Positions 43,880 through 53,551 of a stretch of 64,000 nt of DNA are shown here, piece after piece. The position numbers were made by a program, and so were the translations under genes. The notes under the pieces are model-generated. The model ran no database searches. It was given only the letters and a program-made list of their open reading frames with translations, and was not told where the DNA came from. The stretch comes from Orobanche coerulescens (lineage: Eukaryota > Streptophyta > Magnoliopsida > Lamiales > Orobanchaceae): the NCBI GenBank assembly GCA_033398695.1, contig CM065806.1:41317001-41381000 (forward strand), given 5' to 3'. Position 1 is the first letter of the stretch. Each line of letters starts with the position of its first letter.

Positions 43880-45895
43880 TGTAACACCCCGAGATATCCA
43901 GAGTATATTACAGCGCCGTGGGCCCCTACATGGGACCCACTAGGCTACAATCACGAAAACCCCACTCGACCAACATCGGTTAGTGAGGACACACATTTAA
44001 ATGACATGATATAAAAAGATACGTCCGGAGCAACTGGCGAAATAAGCATCACCCGACAATGTAACAATTTTAAAGTAATACAATACGGAGTTTGAAATGA
44101 AAAGCCTAAGTACTCGCGAGTACAATCTATAAGTTTATAATTGTGAGAACAACCAATTCGAAATGGACAAAAGAAATAAAAAGACCCAAATACACATGTC
44201 AACGACCACGCCAACGTCCTCGCATCGTCTGTGCCCGCTCGTCCGGATAATCATAACCTGAAATCCATAACAAGAATTTCCCCAAAACGGGTCCCAAAAG
44301 GGGTTAGCAATTACGCTAGTACAAGTAGTCAAGGCAAACCAATCGCTTACACATTTCATAGTACATGCACCAATAACATTTCAAAACCAAAACCAGACAT
44401 GTCTTTTCCGGAAACAAACAGTCACAATTAATTTGCCTAGGACCGGGACGAAGCCACGAATCCCACTCGAGGCCTCTAAGGACCCTCCCGAGATGGCCAC
44501 ATTCATAAAACAAATCAAGCACCACACGTCACCTAGGACCGGGACGAAGCCACGAATCCCACTCGAGGCCTCTAAGGACCCTCCCGAGCTGGCTAGCGAA
44601 TCAAACTCATGAATCCAGGACGAAGCCATAGATTCCCTCGAGGCCCCGTCGGACCCTCCCGAGGTGAGTAAAGCACACACAATATACATTACTATTTCAT
44701 GTTAAGCATAAAGGTTTCCAAGAATTACTTGCCTTGAGTAATTGATGACGCAACGAACGGAAAGGATAATCACCGACGAACGCTAAAAACCAACGGAACC
44801 GAACCTAACGATTTGAAGAACGTAATCACAACCAACTCTAGACGAATACGGAAATGGAATACCCCCGAGAACCCGCCTACGATTCATGTATATTCGTACA
44901 AAAACAACAACGAGGGCGGATCACAACCAAACCCTCTCGATTCCGTAAAAACCACAAAATATACCATGAATCCGTAGGAAAGTTAATGATACTAACAATA
45001 TTAATCGTATTAATCAAGAATCCACCAACAAAACGGAAAGAATCGGACAAAAACCCCAAAATCCCCAATTATCCAAAAGGTAGGGTTCCAAGAGATATTA
45101 CCTTGAAGATTCAAGTATTTAGATTCGTAGAACACATGTTGGATTGATTATCCGGGCTTCACAACCGAAGAAGAATAATGAAAATCAATCCCCAATTGAT
45201 GAATGATGAGAAGCTCTCCTCATCTCTCACTCTCTCTCGCGTAAATGGAAGAAGAAGAAGGAAAATGAGCTGTTCTCGCTCAAAACAACACAATTATAGA
45301 GGGTTGACCGCATTGTGTGCCGCGGCACAGCTGAGGTGTGTCGCGGCACGGGCCAAAAAATTGCTCCCAGGGTTCGGCAGTGTGCCGCGGCTCAGCCGAC
45401 ATGTGCCGCGGCACCCGGTACAGTCGGGTTTTGGCCGAAAATGCCACACGAGTGTGCCGCGGCCCGGTCGGGTGTGCCGCGGCACCGACTCGGCACTGTG
45501 CCGCGGCACCAGACGGGTGTGCCGCAGATCGACTCAAGCAGCCGCGGCACGGGACGGGTGCGCCGCGGCACACAGTACAGTCCGCTCGGCCAACAACTGG
45601 AGAAATGTGTGTGCCGCGGCGCACACACCTTGTGCCGCGGCCTACACCCCCTTTGGGTCCTAAATGATGAAAATCATCCGGGAAGAGAATAAAAGCAATA
45701 GGAATCAATATTTGGGAACCAATAACACGAAATGGATCCACGGCAACCCCGAAATGGCGGTTCCGCACAACAATAACGAGAATACAGTTCAGCAGATGAC
45801 AAGAAGGATACACTGAAAGATACACGAGGGTCATTGCGATCGAGAAATACACCAAAAATGAAAATACAAGGGAAAGAAAAAATGCGGATATTACA
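43880..45895 (-). repeat. 5' LTR of gypsy D (2.02 kb)
   Basis: Starts (minus) TGTAATATCCGC and ends GGGGTGTTACA. It is about 40 bases longer than the 3' LTR, mostly because its palindrome array (45316-45648) retains more GTGCCGCGGCAC units. TATA-like CTCTATAATTG at about 45291-45301 abuts the array. The hairpin at 44293-44303 has one arm base changed. Confidence 0.93.
45316..45648. repeat. Palindrome array, consensus GTGCCGCGGCAC, in 5' LTR of D
   Basis: About fifteen copies, including TGTGCCGCGGCACC forms separated by 8 to 25 bases. Compare the shortened array at 38424-38712. Confidence 0.9.
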
Positions 45896-45900
45896 GTTTT

Positions 45901-46800
45901 TACATTTATTTTGACTTTATTAGGTTACATATTATAAATGCATATGTTATTTTGGGAAAATAAGTATTTTTAAGTATATATATATATAGGTTAAAGTCCA
46001 AATGGCCTCAGGTGAAGTTGAAGTTTCTCAAACAATTAAGTGGTTATCATATGGGCCTAGAAGGCAAGCACTCTCTTATTCTGGCTATATAATAAATGGT
46101 CGTCGATTTCGCACTAAGGACACCGAAAAGTCCACTCAGAATAGTGGTGTTTCACTTGAAGCAACTACTATACGCCAATCTGCATCAAATGACAAGGACC
46201 AATGTACTAGCAGCACAATAGGTCACTACGGAATCTTGCGTGACATTATTGTGCTAGACTATCTAGATTTTCAGATTCCTTTGTTTAAGTGCGACTGGGC
46301 AAATATTAATCATGGAGTTAAGGTTGAAGATGGATTTAGATTAGTCAACTTCGATCAATTTCAAGATCAATTTAAATGAGATCCTTTTATATTAGCAACA
46401 CAAGCCTCACAAGTGTTCTATTGGAGAGAAAGCAAATCATCTCATTGGCAAGTTGTTGTGAGACCCCCACCAAGAGGTTATCATGATTTGGATATCTATG
46501 ATAATAATGATGATGAGGAGGAGGATGATGAATCGTCCTATAACCCAGTAGATCTATCTGTGCTTGATAAAACCAATGATGACCAAGATAGTAGTTGTGC
46601 AAGAGTGGACGGTGATGGCAAATTGGTATATTTAATAAGTATTTATCTTATATCGAGTATGTTATTTCATTGCATTCGAAGTGTATTTATTTATTACAAT
46701 ACTTGTATCAGCATATATATAAAATTATTTGATTGGGATTCCATTGATCTAACAGGTAGAGGTGGAAGAGGAAGAAGAAGAGGAGGAATAGGTTCTTGAG
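45901..46800 (+). pseudogene. TNP2-like CACTA transposase, 3' part (DUF4216 region)
   Basis: After the rest of an intron (acceptor ATATATAG near 45987) the frame reads VEVSQTIKWLSYGPRRQALS, then GYIINGRRFRTKDTEKSTQN and IVLDYLDFQIPLFKCDWANI, the DUF4216 block that closes TNP2-type proteins. A TGA at 46377-46379 interrupts before DPFILATQASQVFYWRE. An acidic stretch (DNNDDEEEDDESS) and, after a probable intron (46621-46755), a Glu-rich end (VEVEEEEEEE) finish the gene at about 46800. Confidence 0.85.
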
Positions 46801-47079
46801 ATAATTGGATATTAATTTGTCAACGTGATCGCAATGGTTAATGGAATAGCACAGGTAAGACTTAGTGACATCATTGTGTTAAAAACACGACCTACTTTCA
46901 TAATGCATTATAAATCAGTCTGCTTTTGTTTTTCTCGCTTATAAAGTTATTTTGGAAAATCATTGCTTTTCATAACCTGAATTCAAAGTACTAGACTATT
47001 TTAAAAAAACTGCTCTGTTTTAAAAACTGCTTTGTTTTCATAAAAAATCTGCACTATTTTTATATGTTTATGTTTTTAA

Positions 47080-49108
47080 ATATTGTATTTACTAACTTTA
47101 TACTTGATTAAAAAATTGCAAAGTTCAAAAAAGGGGAATAAGCGCTTAAGGAAGATACATTTAGCACCAATTTCGATTTCACAACAACAAGAAAGTGAAG
47201 CCATTCGTATTTCTGAAAGAGGATCAAACCCATCTCCTGAGCAAAATTCTAATGTGCAAAGGATGCATTCTCCTCGTGTTTCTAGTGAAGTGCCTAATGA
47301 AGTCGTGATGAAGTTCCCGAAGAGCAACCAGTAGAAGAACATGAAATTTTAAGAAAGAGAAAAAGGGGGCCAACAAAGCTCATAAAAATAGGGTCAAAGG
47401 CAGATCGAGTAGAGGTGGAATTCAATGAAATAGGACAACCTATCGGTTTGCACTCTGAGTGGTTATCTTCATTATTGGGTGCTTTGGCACGAGAACTTGT
47501 ACCGGTCTCTATTGATGATTGCAGGAAAGTTGGAAAAGAATTGAAGGACGATTTATGGACATATGTTAAGGTATTATTTTTATAGCTAATTGAGGTTTAA
47601 ATGTTAAAATTAAGTCAAGTTTACATATTACTTTATTTGCGATGTTATGATTTATACGAAAAGATTCAAGGTTGATGACTCGTACAAGAAGCTTTTTGTT
47701 CAAGTAATGGGCAATCGTTGGAGAGAGTGCAAATCAAGGCTGATAACATCTCTTAGAGATGCATCAAAATTGCCTAATAAGGAGGCAAAATTTGCAATAC
47801 TCAAACCAGATAACATAAAATCTGCCGAAGAGTGGAACCGCTTTATAGAAAAAAAGCTATCTAATGAATTTAAGGTAAATTATGTTTTTTTATTTTTTAA
47901 ATTTCTATTTTTAAACGTATTTTAACATAAAAATGGTGTAGACGAGGAGTGAAAAGTATAAAGAGATTAGAGCAAAGAATCAAGCCCCACATACAATGAG
48001 TAGGAGAGGTATGCTCGTCTAGAGGATGATATGGTAACTTACTATATACTGAATAATACATTAGTATATACCTGTTATAGTTTTGTGTATTTCAATCTTA
48101 ATAGTGTTTAATCTTCTCAGAGAAAGGAGAATCCCAAAATGCCTATAAGGAGAGAAGATGTTTGGTGTAGGGCACACACTAAAAAGAATGGGGAAGTACC
48201 AACTACATTTATCTCCGATTGTATTGTAAGTGACATTTCAATGAAATCATACTTTAATTTATTATTGCGATTATTTATTATCTGATACTTGCTTGTTTAT
48301 TAATTTTCAAGGGTAAAATACAAGAGTTCAATTCCTCTGAACTCTCGCCTTTGACATCATTATCAATCAATGAGGATGCACTCTCTCAAGTACTCGGACC
48401 CGAGCGACATGGAAGAGTTAGAGGGATGGGATTTGGTATTACCCCATCTAAAATAGGTGTCTACATGAATAGCACAAAAAAGGTCCAAGCACTTGAGAAT
48501 CATGTTTCAGAATTGAAGGATGAAATTGGGCAGATAAAACAAGCATAGAATGAAAAGATTAAACAACTAGAGAATGACATGGAGAAGATGAAACAACTTG
48601 TTCAGGCAAGTGTTATTATAGTCAGGCATATTGTTTTAATTAGTTATTTATAGCCTTTGCTTAAATTTTAACTTGTGTTTGTTCCTAGGGTTTGGCTTCA
48701 AAGGAGAATGCAAATTCAAACATGTCCTCTCAGTGTTTCCATAGTAATGGTTCAAAGGACAATGCGATTATGAAGACACCCCCTCCTTTTTCAAATAATG
48801 GTAGCTCTAATGTTCGTGACTGCAATGGTTTGAACTCAAGAAAATCTCCTACAAGTGTCAATGTTGAGCGTAAATGCAAACTACTGAATTGGCGAAAGTC
48901 GATTGTTGCAGAAGCTAAAATTGCATCCACAAATCCAAATGCTATGGTGCATGGTGTTCCCCTCGGAAATGATGATTGGAAGGTTTGGATTACGGCAGCT
49001 TTAGACCCTAGTGCTGATTTGTGGAGGCCTAACTCGGAAATGTCAGTCATCGCGGACGCAGTTGGGTCTACGGTGGCATGGCATAAAGATTTTGTATCTT
49101 TTGATTAA
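47080..49108 (+). pseudogene. Second CACTA gene: plant En/Spm-type transposase (TNP1/Transposase_24-like) with DUF8039-like end
   Basis: Exon-like blocks: SSKKGNKRLRKIHLAPISIS (47110); KRGPTKLIKIGSKADRVEVE to LKDDLWTYVK (47365-47570); RFKVDDSYKKLFVQVMGNRW to KLSNEFKV (47660-47875); TRSEKYKEIRAKNQAPHTMS (47940); KENPKMPIRREDVWCRAHTK (48124); LGPERHGRVRGMGFGITPSK followed by a coiled coil (48390-48600); and a last exon ending AMVHGVPLGNDDWKVWITAA to HKDFVSFD (48690-49108). The order matches the Ptta/En/Spm plant transposase family, thought to bind subterminal repeats. A shift near 48015 and a stop at about 48547 suggest decay, but intron boundaries are not certain. Confidence 0.82.
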
Positions 49109-49289
49109 ATCTGTGTTAACTACTTTTATTTTGGACTTTTTTGCTTCCTATGTTGGTTTATTGCTAGTAGACATTTAGAACTTGATAACTTTTTCCTTTA
49201 TTATTTCATAAAATTGCTGGTTATAGATGCATGCATGACCTAGTTAACTAACACCTTTTTAACTCCGCCAATGTAATTGCTATATATAG

Positions 49290-49360
49290 AATTTTATTGC
49301 CGGTCCCAAGCCCGGATAAAGGAGGAGGGAAAATTTTGCAACCACAAAGTTCATTCTCAG
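49290..49360 (+). repeat. Short dispersed-repeat phrase (possible LINE fragment)
   Basis: GCCGGTCCCAAGCCCGGATA and the following AAGGAGGAGGG are a phrase I associate with plant non-LTR retroelement 5' regions. Too short to classify from sequence alone. Confidence 0.3.
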
Positions 49361-49586
49361 ACAACTTAACTTTGGATGGCATACTGGAATTCTATAAGAC
49401 TGCATGCTTTTAGCCACAGCACTGTCAAGTAAGATTCATGATTATGTTGAGTCGTCAATGCACAACGCTTTTCAGTTATAAGTTGATATTAAATTATTCT
49501 TATATACCAAAGATGCTGATTCTTCACCTTTTATCTTGAGCATATTAGAATTAGGAATTGAGTCGTCACTCTCCCTTATCTTGCAG

Positions 49587-50300
49587 TGAATGGTGTTGCA
49601 TGACTTCATAGTGACATCTTAAAGGCTGAGTTGTTTTCGATTATGTCTCAAGATGGCCTACCAAATTTGAACAAGACCAATGGTATAACTCCCGGTGGCT
49701 CAAATTTTGCAACCCCGAGCTTAGTGGTATTATCACTAAATGGTTAAAAACTGATCAATGGGTTAATAACCTCGACCTATTGGTGAACCTACGGCAAGTA
49801 CGTATTATAATATTCCCTTTCAATTATCATATTTTAGGTGGTGTCTTTTTGTTGGATGCATTAACTATGTTTTCCCAAAGTTTGCTGACAATGCAGAACT
49901 ACTGTGAGTGGGCGTGACTAAATTGGCAAGCAAACAACGGTTGGCAAAATATGTGCTTGGAGTTCTGGTGTTAGCATTGACCCAAATTCACTTTTCGATA
50001 TCCAAATCAAACGCATCCATGAGTACAAAAGGCAGCTGATGAACATTTTGGGCACTGTTTATAGGTACAAGAAATTGAAGGTAAGACAAATTCTTGAGTT
50101 GATAGTCATTCTTGCTGTACATGTTTCAGCGAGATCATTCTAGTCACTGCAATTCTTTCCTATTTCCCTTAACAGTTGGTCATTGCCTTATCATTAATAT
50201 TCTATATAATCTTTAAATAAGTTCCTTTCATATAGTTGGTGTATGGTAACTTAGTTGGTAACTTAGTATAATCACCGATGCAGGAGATGAGCCTTCTCTA
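49587..50300 (+). pseudogene. Captured fragment of a cytosolic-type alpha-glucan phosphorylase gene
   Basis: Exon a (49587-49797) gives NGVA-x-LHSDILKAELF, NKTNGITP and, after a frameshift, FCNPELSGIITKWLKTDQWV with NNLDLLVNLRQ. Exon b (49881-50080) gives [21 protein letters not shown] and, after a shift, [20 protein letters not shown] with [17 protein letters not shown]. Exon c starts EMS at 50284. The junctions carry intron ends (TTGCAG, GTACGT, GTAAGAC, GATGCAG). KRIHEYKRQ is the signature of glycogen/starch phosphorylases, and KWLKTDQW favours the cytosolic (H-type, PHS2-like) form. Introns are retained, so capture was at the DNA level. A stop and two shifts make it non-coding. It lies inside the CACTA element, downstream of its second gene. 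Confidence 0.9.
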
Positions 50301-51040
50301 AAACATTGCCAGTGTAAAACATTGCCATATGGACCTTCTCTAAAAAGCCATTATCATTGTTTTCTTGAAAAGAAGAACACTCATTTCTTTTCCCCTATTT
50401 TCCATCGGCTACAACAGCCCTTCTCTCACAGTCTTCATACATAACACTCCATCTTCCTCACCAAGTCAAGAAAGGAAGGGAAAGAAACTCCATAGCCAAG
50501 CTTCCATTAAAGCTCTCGGCCATACCCTCTTTTTGCCCCCTCTTCCGGCGAAAATCACCACCATTTCACTCCTCTCACTCTCCCCTACATCCTCAAGCCA
50601 TTTTTGAAGAGATTCACTGGAAGGAACAAGGAGAAACTAGGGAGATTTGGGCTTAAAGTAAGAGTGAGGATTTAAGCTACAAGGGTGAGTTTCCTTCTCT
50701 TGTTTTCCATTTATTTCTCTTGTTTTCCATGGCTCAAATGGAAGCCATGGCTAGGATGTGTTGAGAAGCATGTTAGTAAGTATTTTGAGTTGGTGGAAGG
50801 GATTTGGGATGAGCCTTGGGCCTTTGGCCGGGTTTTCATCGGAGTTATGTGAAAAATGTGCATATATGTTTTTGTGCTTGTGATTTGAACTCAAGCTCGT
50901 TTTTATGGGTTGAAACCTTGAGAAAATGTCTTATATTTGAAAAGCATGAAGAATATGTTATGTATATGTGAAAATATGCAAAGCATGGTGTGAAAATGAG
51001 TATGAAACTAGGTTTTGGTGAAGTGAGTGTTTTTCTCACT
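50300..51040 (+). other. Unassigned CT-rich, leader-like stretch in the CACTA 3' region
   Basis: About 740 bases between the phosphorylase piece and the right subterminal repeats. The first 300 are pyrimidine-rich (CTCCTCTCACTCTCCCC), like a plant 5' UTR, followed by AAGGGTGAGTTTCC, a good splice-donor context near 50683. There is no recognisable protein. It may be a second captured gene fragment (5' UTR and first intron) or retroelement leader. Confidence 0.4.
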
Positions 51041-51049
51041 GTGGTTCCT

Positions 51050-51343
51050 TTTATACAAACGTTGTACCAAATAATATTGCAACATTTTAAAAACGTTGTG
51101 TTATATATGATCACAACGTTTTAGGCACACGTTGTACAATATTTATTCACAACGTTTGATATAAAAGTTGTTGAACTATAATAACCACGTTTAGACAAAC
51201 GTTGTTATAGATTTATTAACAACGATTACTACAACATTTGCAAAAACGTTGTATTATAATGAGACCTTTAACAACAGTGGATAACACAACGTTTTCTAAA
51301 ACATTGTAGAACGTCTACGTTTTTTAAACGTTGTGGAAGATCA
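51050..51343. repeat. Right subterminal repeats of the CACTA element
   Basis: More than ten copies of AAACGTTGT/ACAACGTTT in both orientations, mirroring 32440-32745. Confidence 0.85.
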
Positions 51344-51360
51344 TTTTTGTTGTAGTGGGG

Positions 51361-52015
51361 TATCCTCAGGTGCTTATTAGAGGGGGTGGTGTCGTGCAGT
51401 ACAGACTCGGACCCTGGAACGACATCCAGTTTAATACGAGACAAAGACCCATATTCATATCCGGGTTACTTAGGAATGATTCGGTAGTATATTATAGACA
51501 AGAGGCTGTGGACGAGTCGGTGGTTTCCAGGTTCAGGTACCCGATTGGGGTCGGGCAGCAATGGACATGGGTCAGCAATAGAAGTGAAGAATGGGTATTT
51601 TCTTTTTCCTTTCCAGTAGATGTATGTGACACTTACAGATTGTGTGGTCCGCATGGCATATGCAACAACGAAAAGAATCCTGTTTGCCGGTGTTTGGACA
51701 GATTTGTGCCCAAAGACGAGCAAGGTTGGATTAGATCTGGTTGGTCAGGTGGGTGTGTTCGAAGGACTCCCTTGAACCGTCGGAAGGACGTGTTTTTGAG
51801 GTACTCCGGTATGAGAGTTCCCGAGTCTTGAGTCACGTGGTTCAATGAACATTTGAGCTTTGAGGAATGCGAGGCAGTGTGCTTGAGGAACTGTTCTTGT
51901 ACGGCTTACTGGAATATAAGCAGATGCGTGCTTTGGTTCGGAGACTTGGTTGACATCAGACGGATAACCGGAGCACGACAGGATATTTACATCAGAATGG
52001 CTGCTTCTGAATTAA
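51361..52015 (+). pseudogene. Receptor kinase exon 1, right part: S-locus glycoprotein and PAN domains
   Basis: Continues the frame interrupted at 32414: YPQVLIRGGGVVQYRLGPWN, QQWTWVSNRSEEWVFSFSFP, then the cysteine-rich EGF-like stretch DTYRLCGPHGICNNEKNPVC. A TGA at 51829-51831 precedes VTWFNEHLSFEECEAVCLRN (PAN/APPLE). The PAN segment CSCTAYWNISRCVLWFGDLV is shorter than usual in its variable loop. It ends DIYIRMAASELS with a splice donor at 52016. Confidence 0.92.
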
Positions 52016-52453
52016 GTAAAGTATTTACTCTTTTTTATTATAATAGTGGAATTTCTGTTTCATTACTTTCTATATGTTTGATGTTGGGTGAATGATCGAT
52101 TATCCCTATGTTTTATAAAATGAATCGTTTATTCCGTATCTAAATTAAATAATCATATCATCTCTTGTATTTTTAAAAAATAGCCGGTGTAAATGTGAAA
52201 CACACATGATCCTATTTATTTCCAAAAAATTACCGATTGACCCATATGTGTTTTTCAGACGATGCAACTTACCCTTTTGTGGGTGGATTGCGCCCGGGAT
52301 GCACCCGAAAAACATAGGGTGATAACATAATTATTTAATTTACACAAAGAATCATTGACTATTTTTTGTAAATAAAAGCGGGTAATATGACAATTTAATT
52401 TATAGACCGACCCATTTTATTCAAACACATAATCTACCAAAACATAGTAATGT
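52016..52453 (+). other. Receptor kinase intron 1, left part
   Basis: AT-rich non-coding DNA between the exon 1 donor and the gag-only copia. Nothing else is recognised in it. Confidence 0.6.
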
Positions 52454-52585
52454 TGTTGGAACATTTTGTTCCATGCATGCTATAATAATGTTTTGATGAT
52501 TAAAGTTGTTACACAAAACAAAACAACAAAGAGGCGAAGCAATCATCGAAGAAATTGAAATCGCAAAAAGGTGTTCTGAACATGC

Positions 52586-52912
52586 ATAATGTACGTAAAA
52601 TTCGTAGAATAACGTACGTAATGTGTCGACTATAGCGTACATAATATGAATGGAGTAACGTACGTAATGTGCTCAAATCAGATGAACGTTGGGAAAAGTC
52701 GAGTCAAAGTAAAAAAGGCAGCAACAGATATATGATGTCAGCAATGACGTAAGCCTAACGTACGTAATGAAGATTAGCTAACGTACATAACACAGGAGAA
52801 GGAAGCTACTAGGCCGAATCGAGTGATGCTAACGTACGTAACCATTTGAGGTTAACGTATGTAAAAGAACTTACGTACGTAATATATTGAAGATAGCGTA
52901 CGTCATGCAGTC
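52586..52912. repeat. Palindrome array, consensus TTACGTACGTAA, in the gag-only copia 5' LTR
   Basis: About ten copies of AACGTACGTAA and variants, irregular spacing, ending some 35 bases before the TATA box. The matching array in the 3' LTR is 55718-56042. Confidence 0.9.
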
Positions 52913-52943
52913 TGAAAAGCTAACAGCTAGCTTGGTTGATGAA

Positions 52944-52956
52944 GGCTATAAATACC
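52944..52956 (+). promoter_or_regulatory. TATA box of the gag-only copia LTR
   Basis: GGCTATAAATACC is a near-ideal plant TATA box, with the array directly upstream. Confidence 0.75.
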
Positions 52957-53496
52957 ACATCCTTGGTATTCATCCATACAACAACGGAGAGCAAATGACT
53001 CATTGATCAGATATTCATATTGATATTATTGTTGTTGTGATATTGAGCTTATATTGTTAGTTTGAGTGTTTATACATTCAACACATACACGAGAGGTAAA
53101 AAAAGATACGATTGGATTCGGTGTTATTAGGATCAAGGACCCGACATTATTAGAATCACAATCGATATCTTCGTGAGGTTTGTCTAGTACCCATAGAAAG
53201 CTAGAGCGGTTGATTCCTTGTCCGATAGAAAAGGAAAACGGTTTAAATTGGACTGACATAAAGACAAGTACGAGTGGTTTATCACAGACCAATAGAAGAC
53301 GTGATTGTAACGGTTATCCCTCGACCGATAGAAGAGAGGTGCGTAGGTTTTTCTCCAACCTATAGAAAAAGATACCGAGAGAGGACGTAGGCTCGATTAT
53401 AGCCGAACCTCTATAAATCCGTGTGTCTTTTATTTTCTGCACCTTTATATTCACGTTTCCGCAACACGGCGCAAATACCGATTTTGCTCCAACAAT

Positions 53497-53510
53497 TGGT
53501 ATCGGAGCGG
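53497..53510 (+). other. Primer-binding site of the gag-only copia
   Basis: TGGTATCGGAGCGG two bases after the LTR end, initiator tRNA-Met type. Confidence 0.87.
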
Positions 53511-53551
53511 TACCTCCAATAAGCGACTTAACATCCGAGGAGAAGATCCAA

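Larger units (their letters stand above)
36989..45895 (-). mobile_element. Complete Ty3/gypsy element D (8.9 kb) in the CACTA transposon
   Basis: Minus strand. LTRs 36989-38965 (3') and 43880-45895 (5'), primer site, gag, pol, polypurine tract; flanked by GTTTT on both sides (36984-36988 and 45896-45900). The coding frame has one frameshift and three nonsense codons, two of them most simply CAG to TAG. LTRs are highly similar outside the palindrome array. Together these mark a young insertion. It sits at or next to a splice donor of the CACTA transposase gene (AAG/GTTTTTAC), so the transposon coding sequence is parted at an intron. Chromodomain-like C-terminus: Tekay/Del-type chromovirus. Confidence 0.95.
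32415..51357 (+). mobile_element. CACTA (En/Spm) transposon, 18.9 kb with nested gypsy D
   Basis: Termini are CACTACAACAAAAA at 32415 and TTTTTGTTGTAGTG ending at 51357, perfect inverted repeats of 14 bases, flanked by GGG on both sides (32412-32414 and 51358-51360). Subterminal zones carry many ACAACGTTT/AAACGTTGT motifs. Inside are a TNP2-type transposase gene, a second transposon gene with the En/Spm-type DNA-binding domain and a DUF8039-like end, and a captured phosphorylase fragment. Gypsy D accounts for about 8.9 kb, leaving about 10 kb for the CACTA itself. Its genes are broken, so it is probably not autonomous now, though ends and target duplication are intact. Confidence 0.95.
52454..53494 (+). 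repeat. 5' LTR of the gag-only copia (1.04 kb)
   Basis: Holds an ACGTACGT palindrome array (52586-52912), TATA box GGCTATAAATACC (52944-52956), and a downstream region with repeated CCGATAGAA/CCAATAGAA/CCTATAGAA boxes (53220-53370), spaced about 40-65 bases. Ends GCTCCAACA. Confidence 0.93.

Noticed and set aside
32415..51357. Reading the phosphorylase exons as a resident host gene
   Set aside because: They lie between intact CACTA termini, comprise only three partial exons, and contain a stop and frameshifts.
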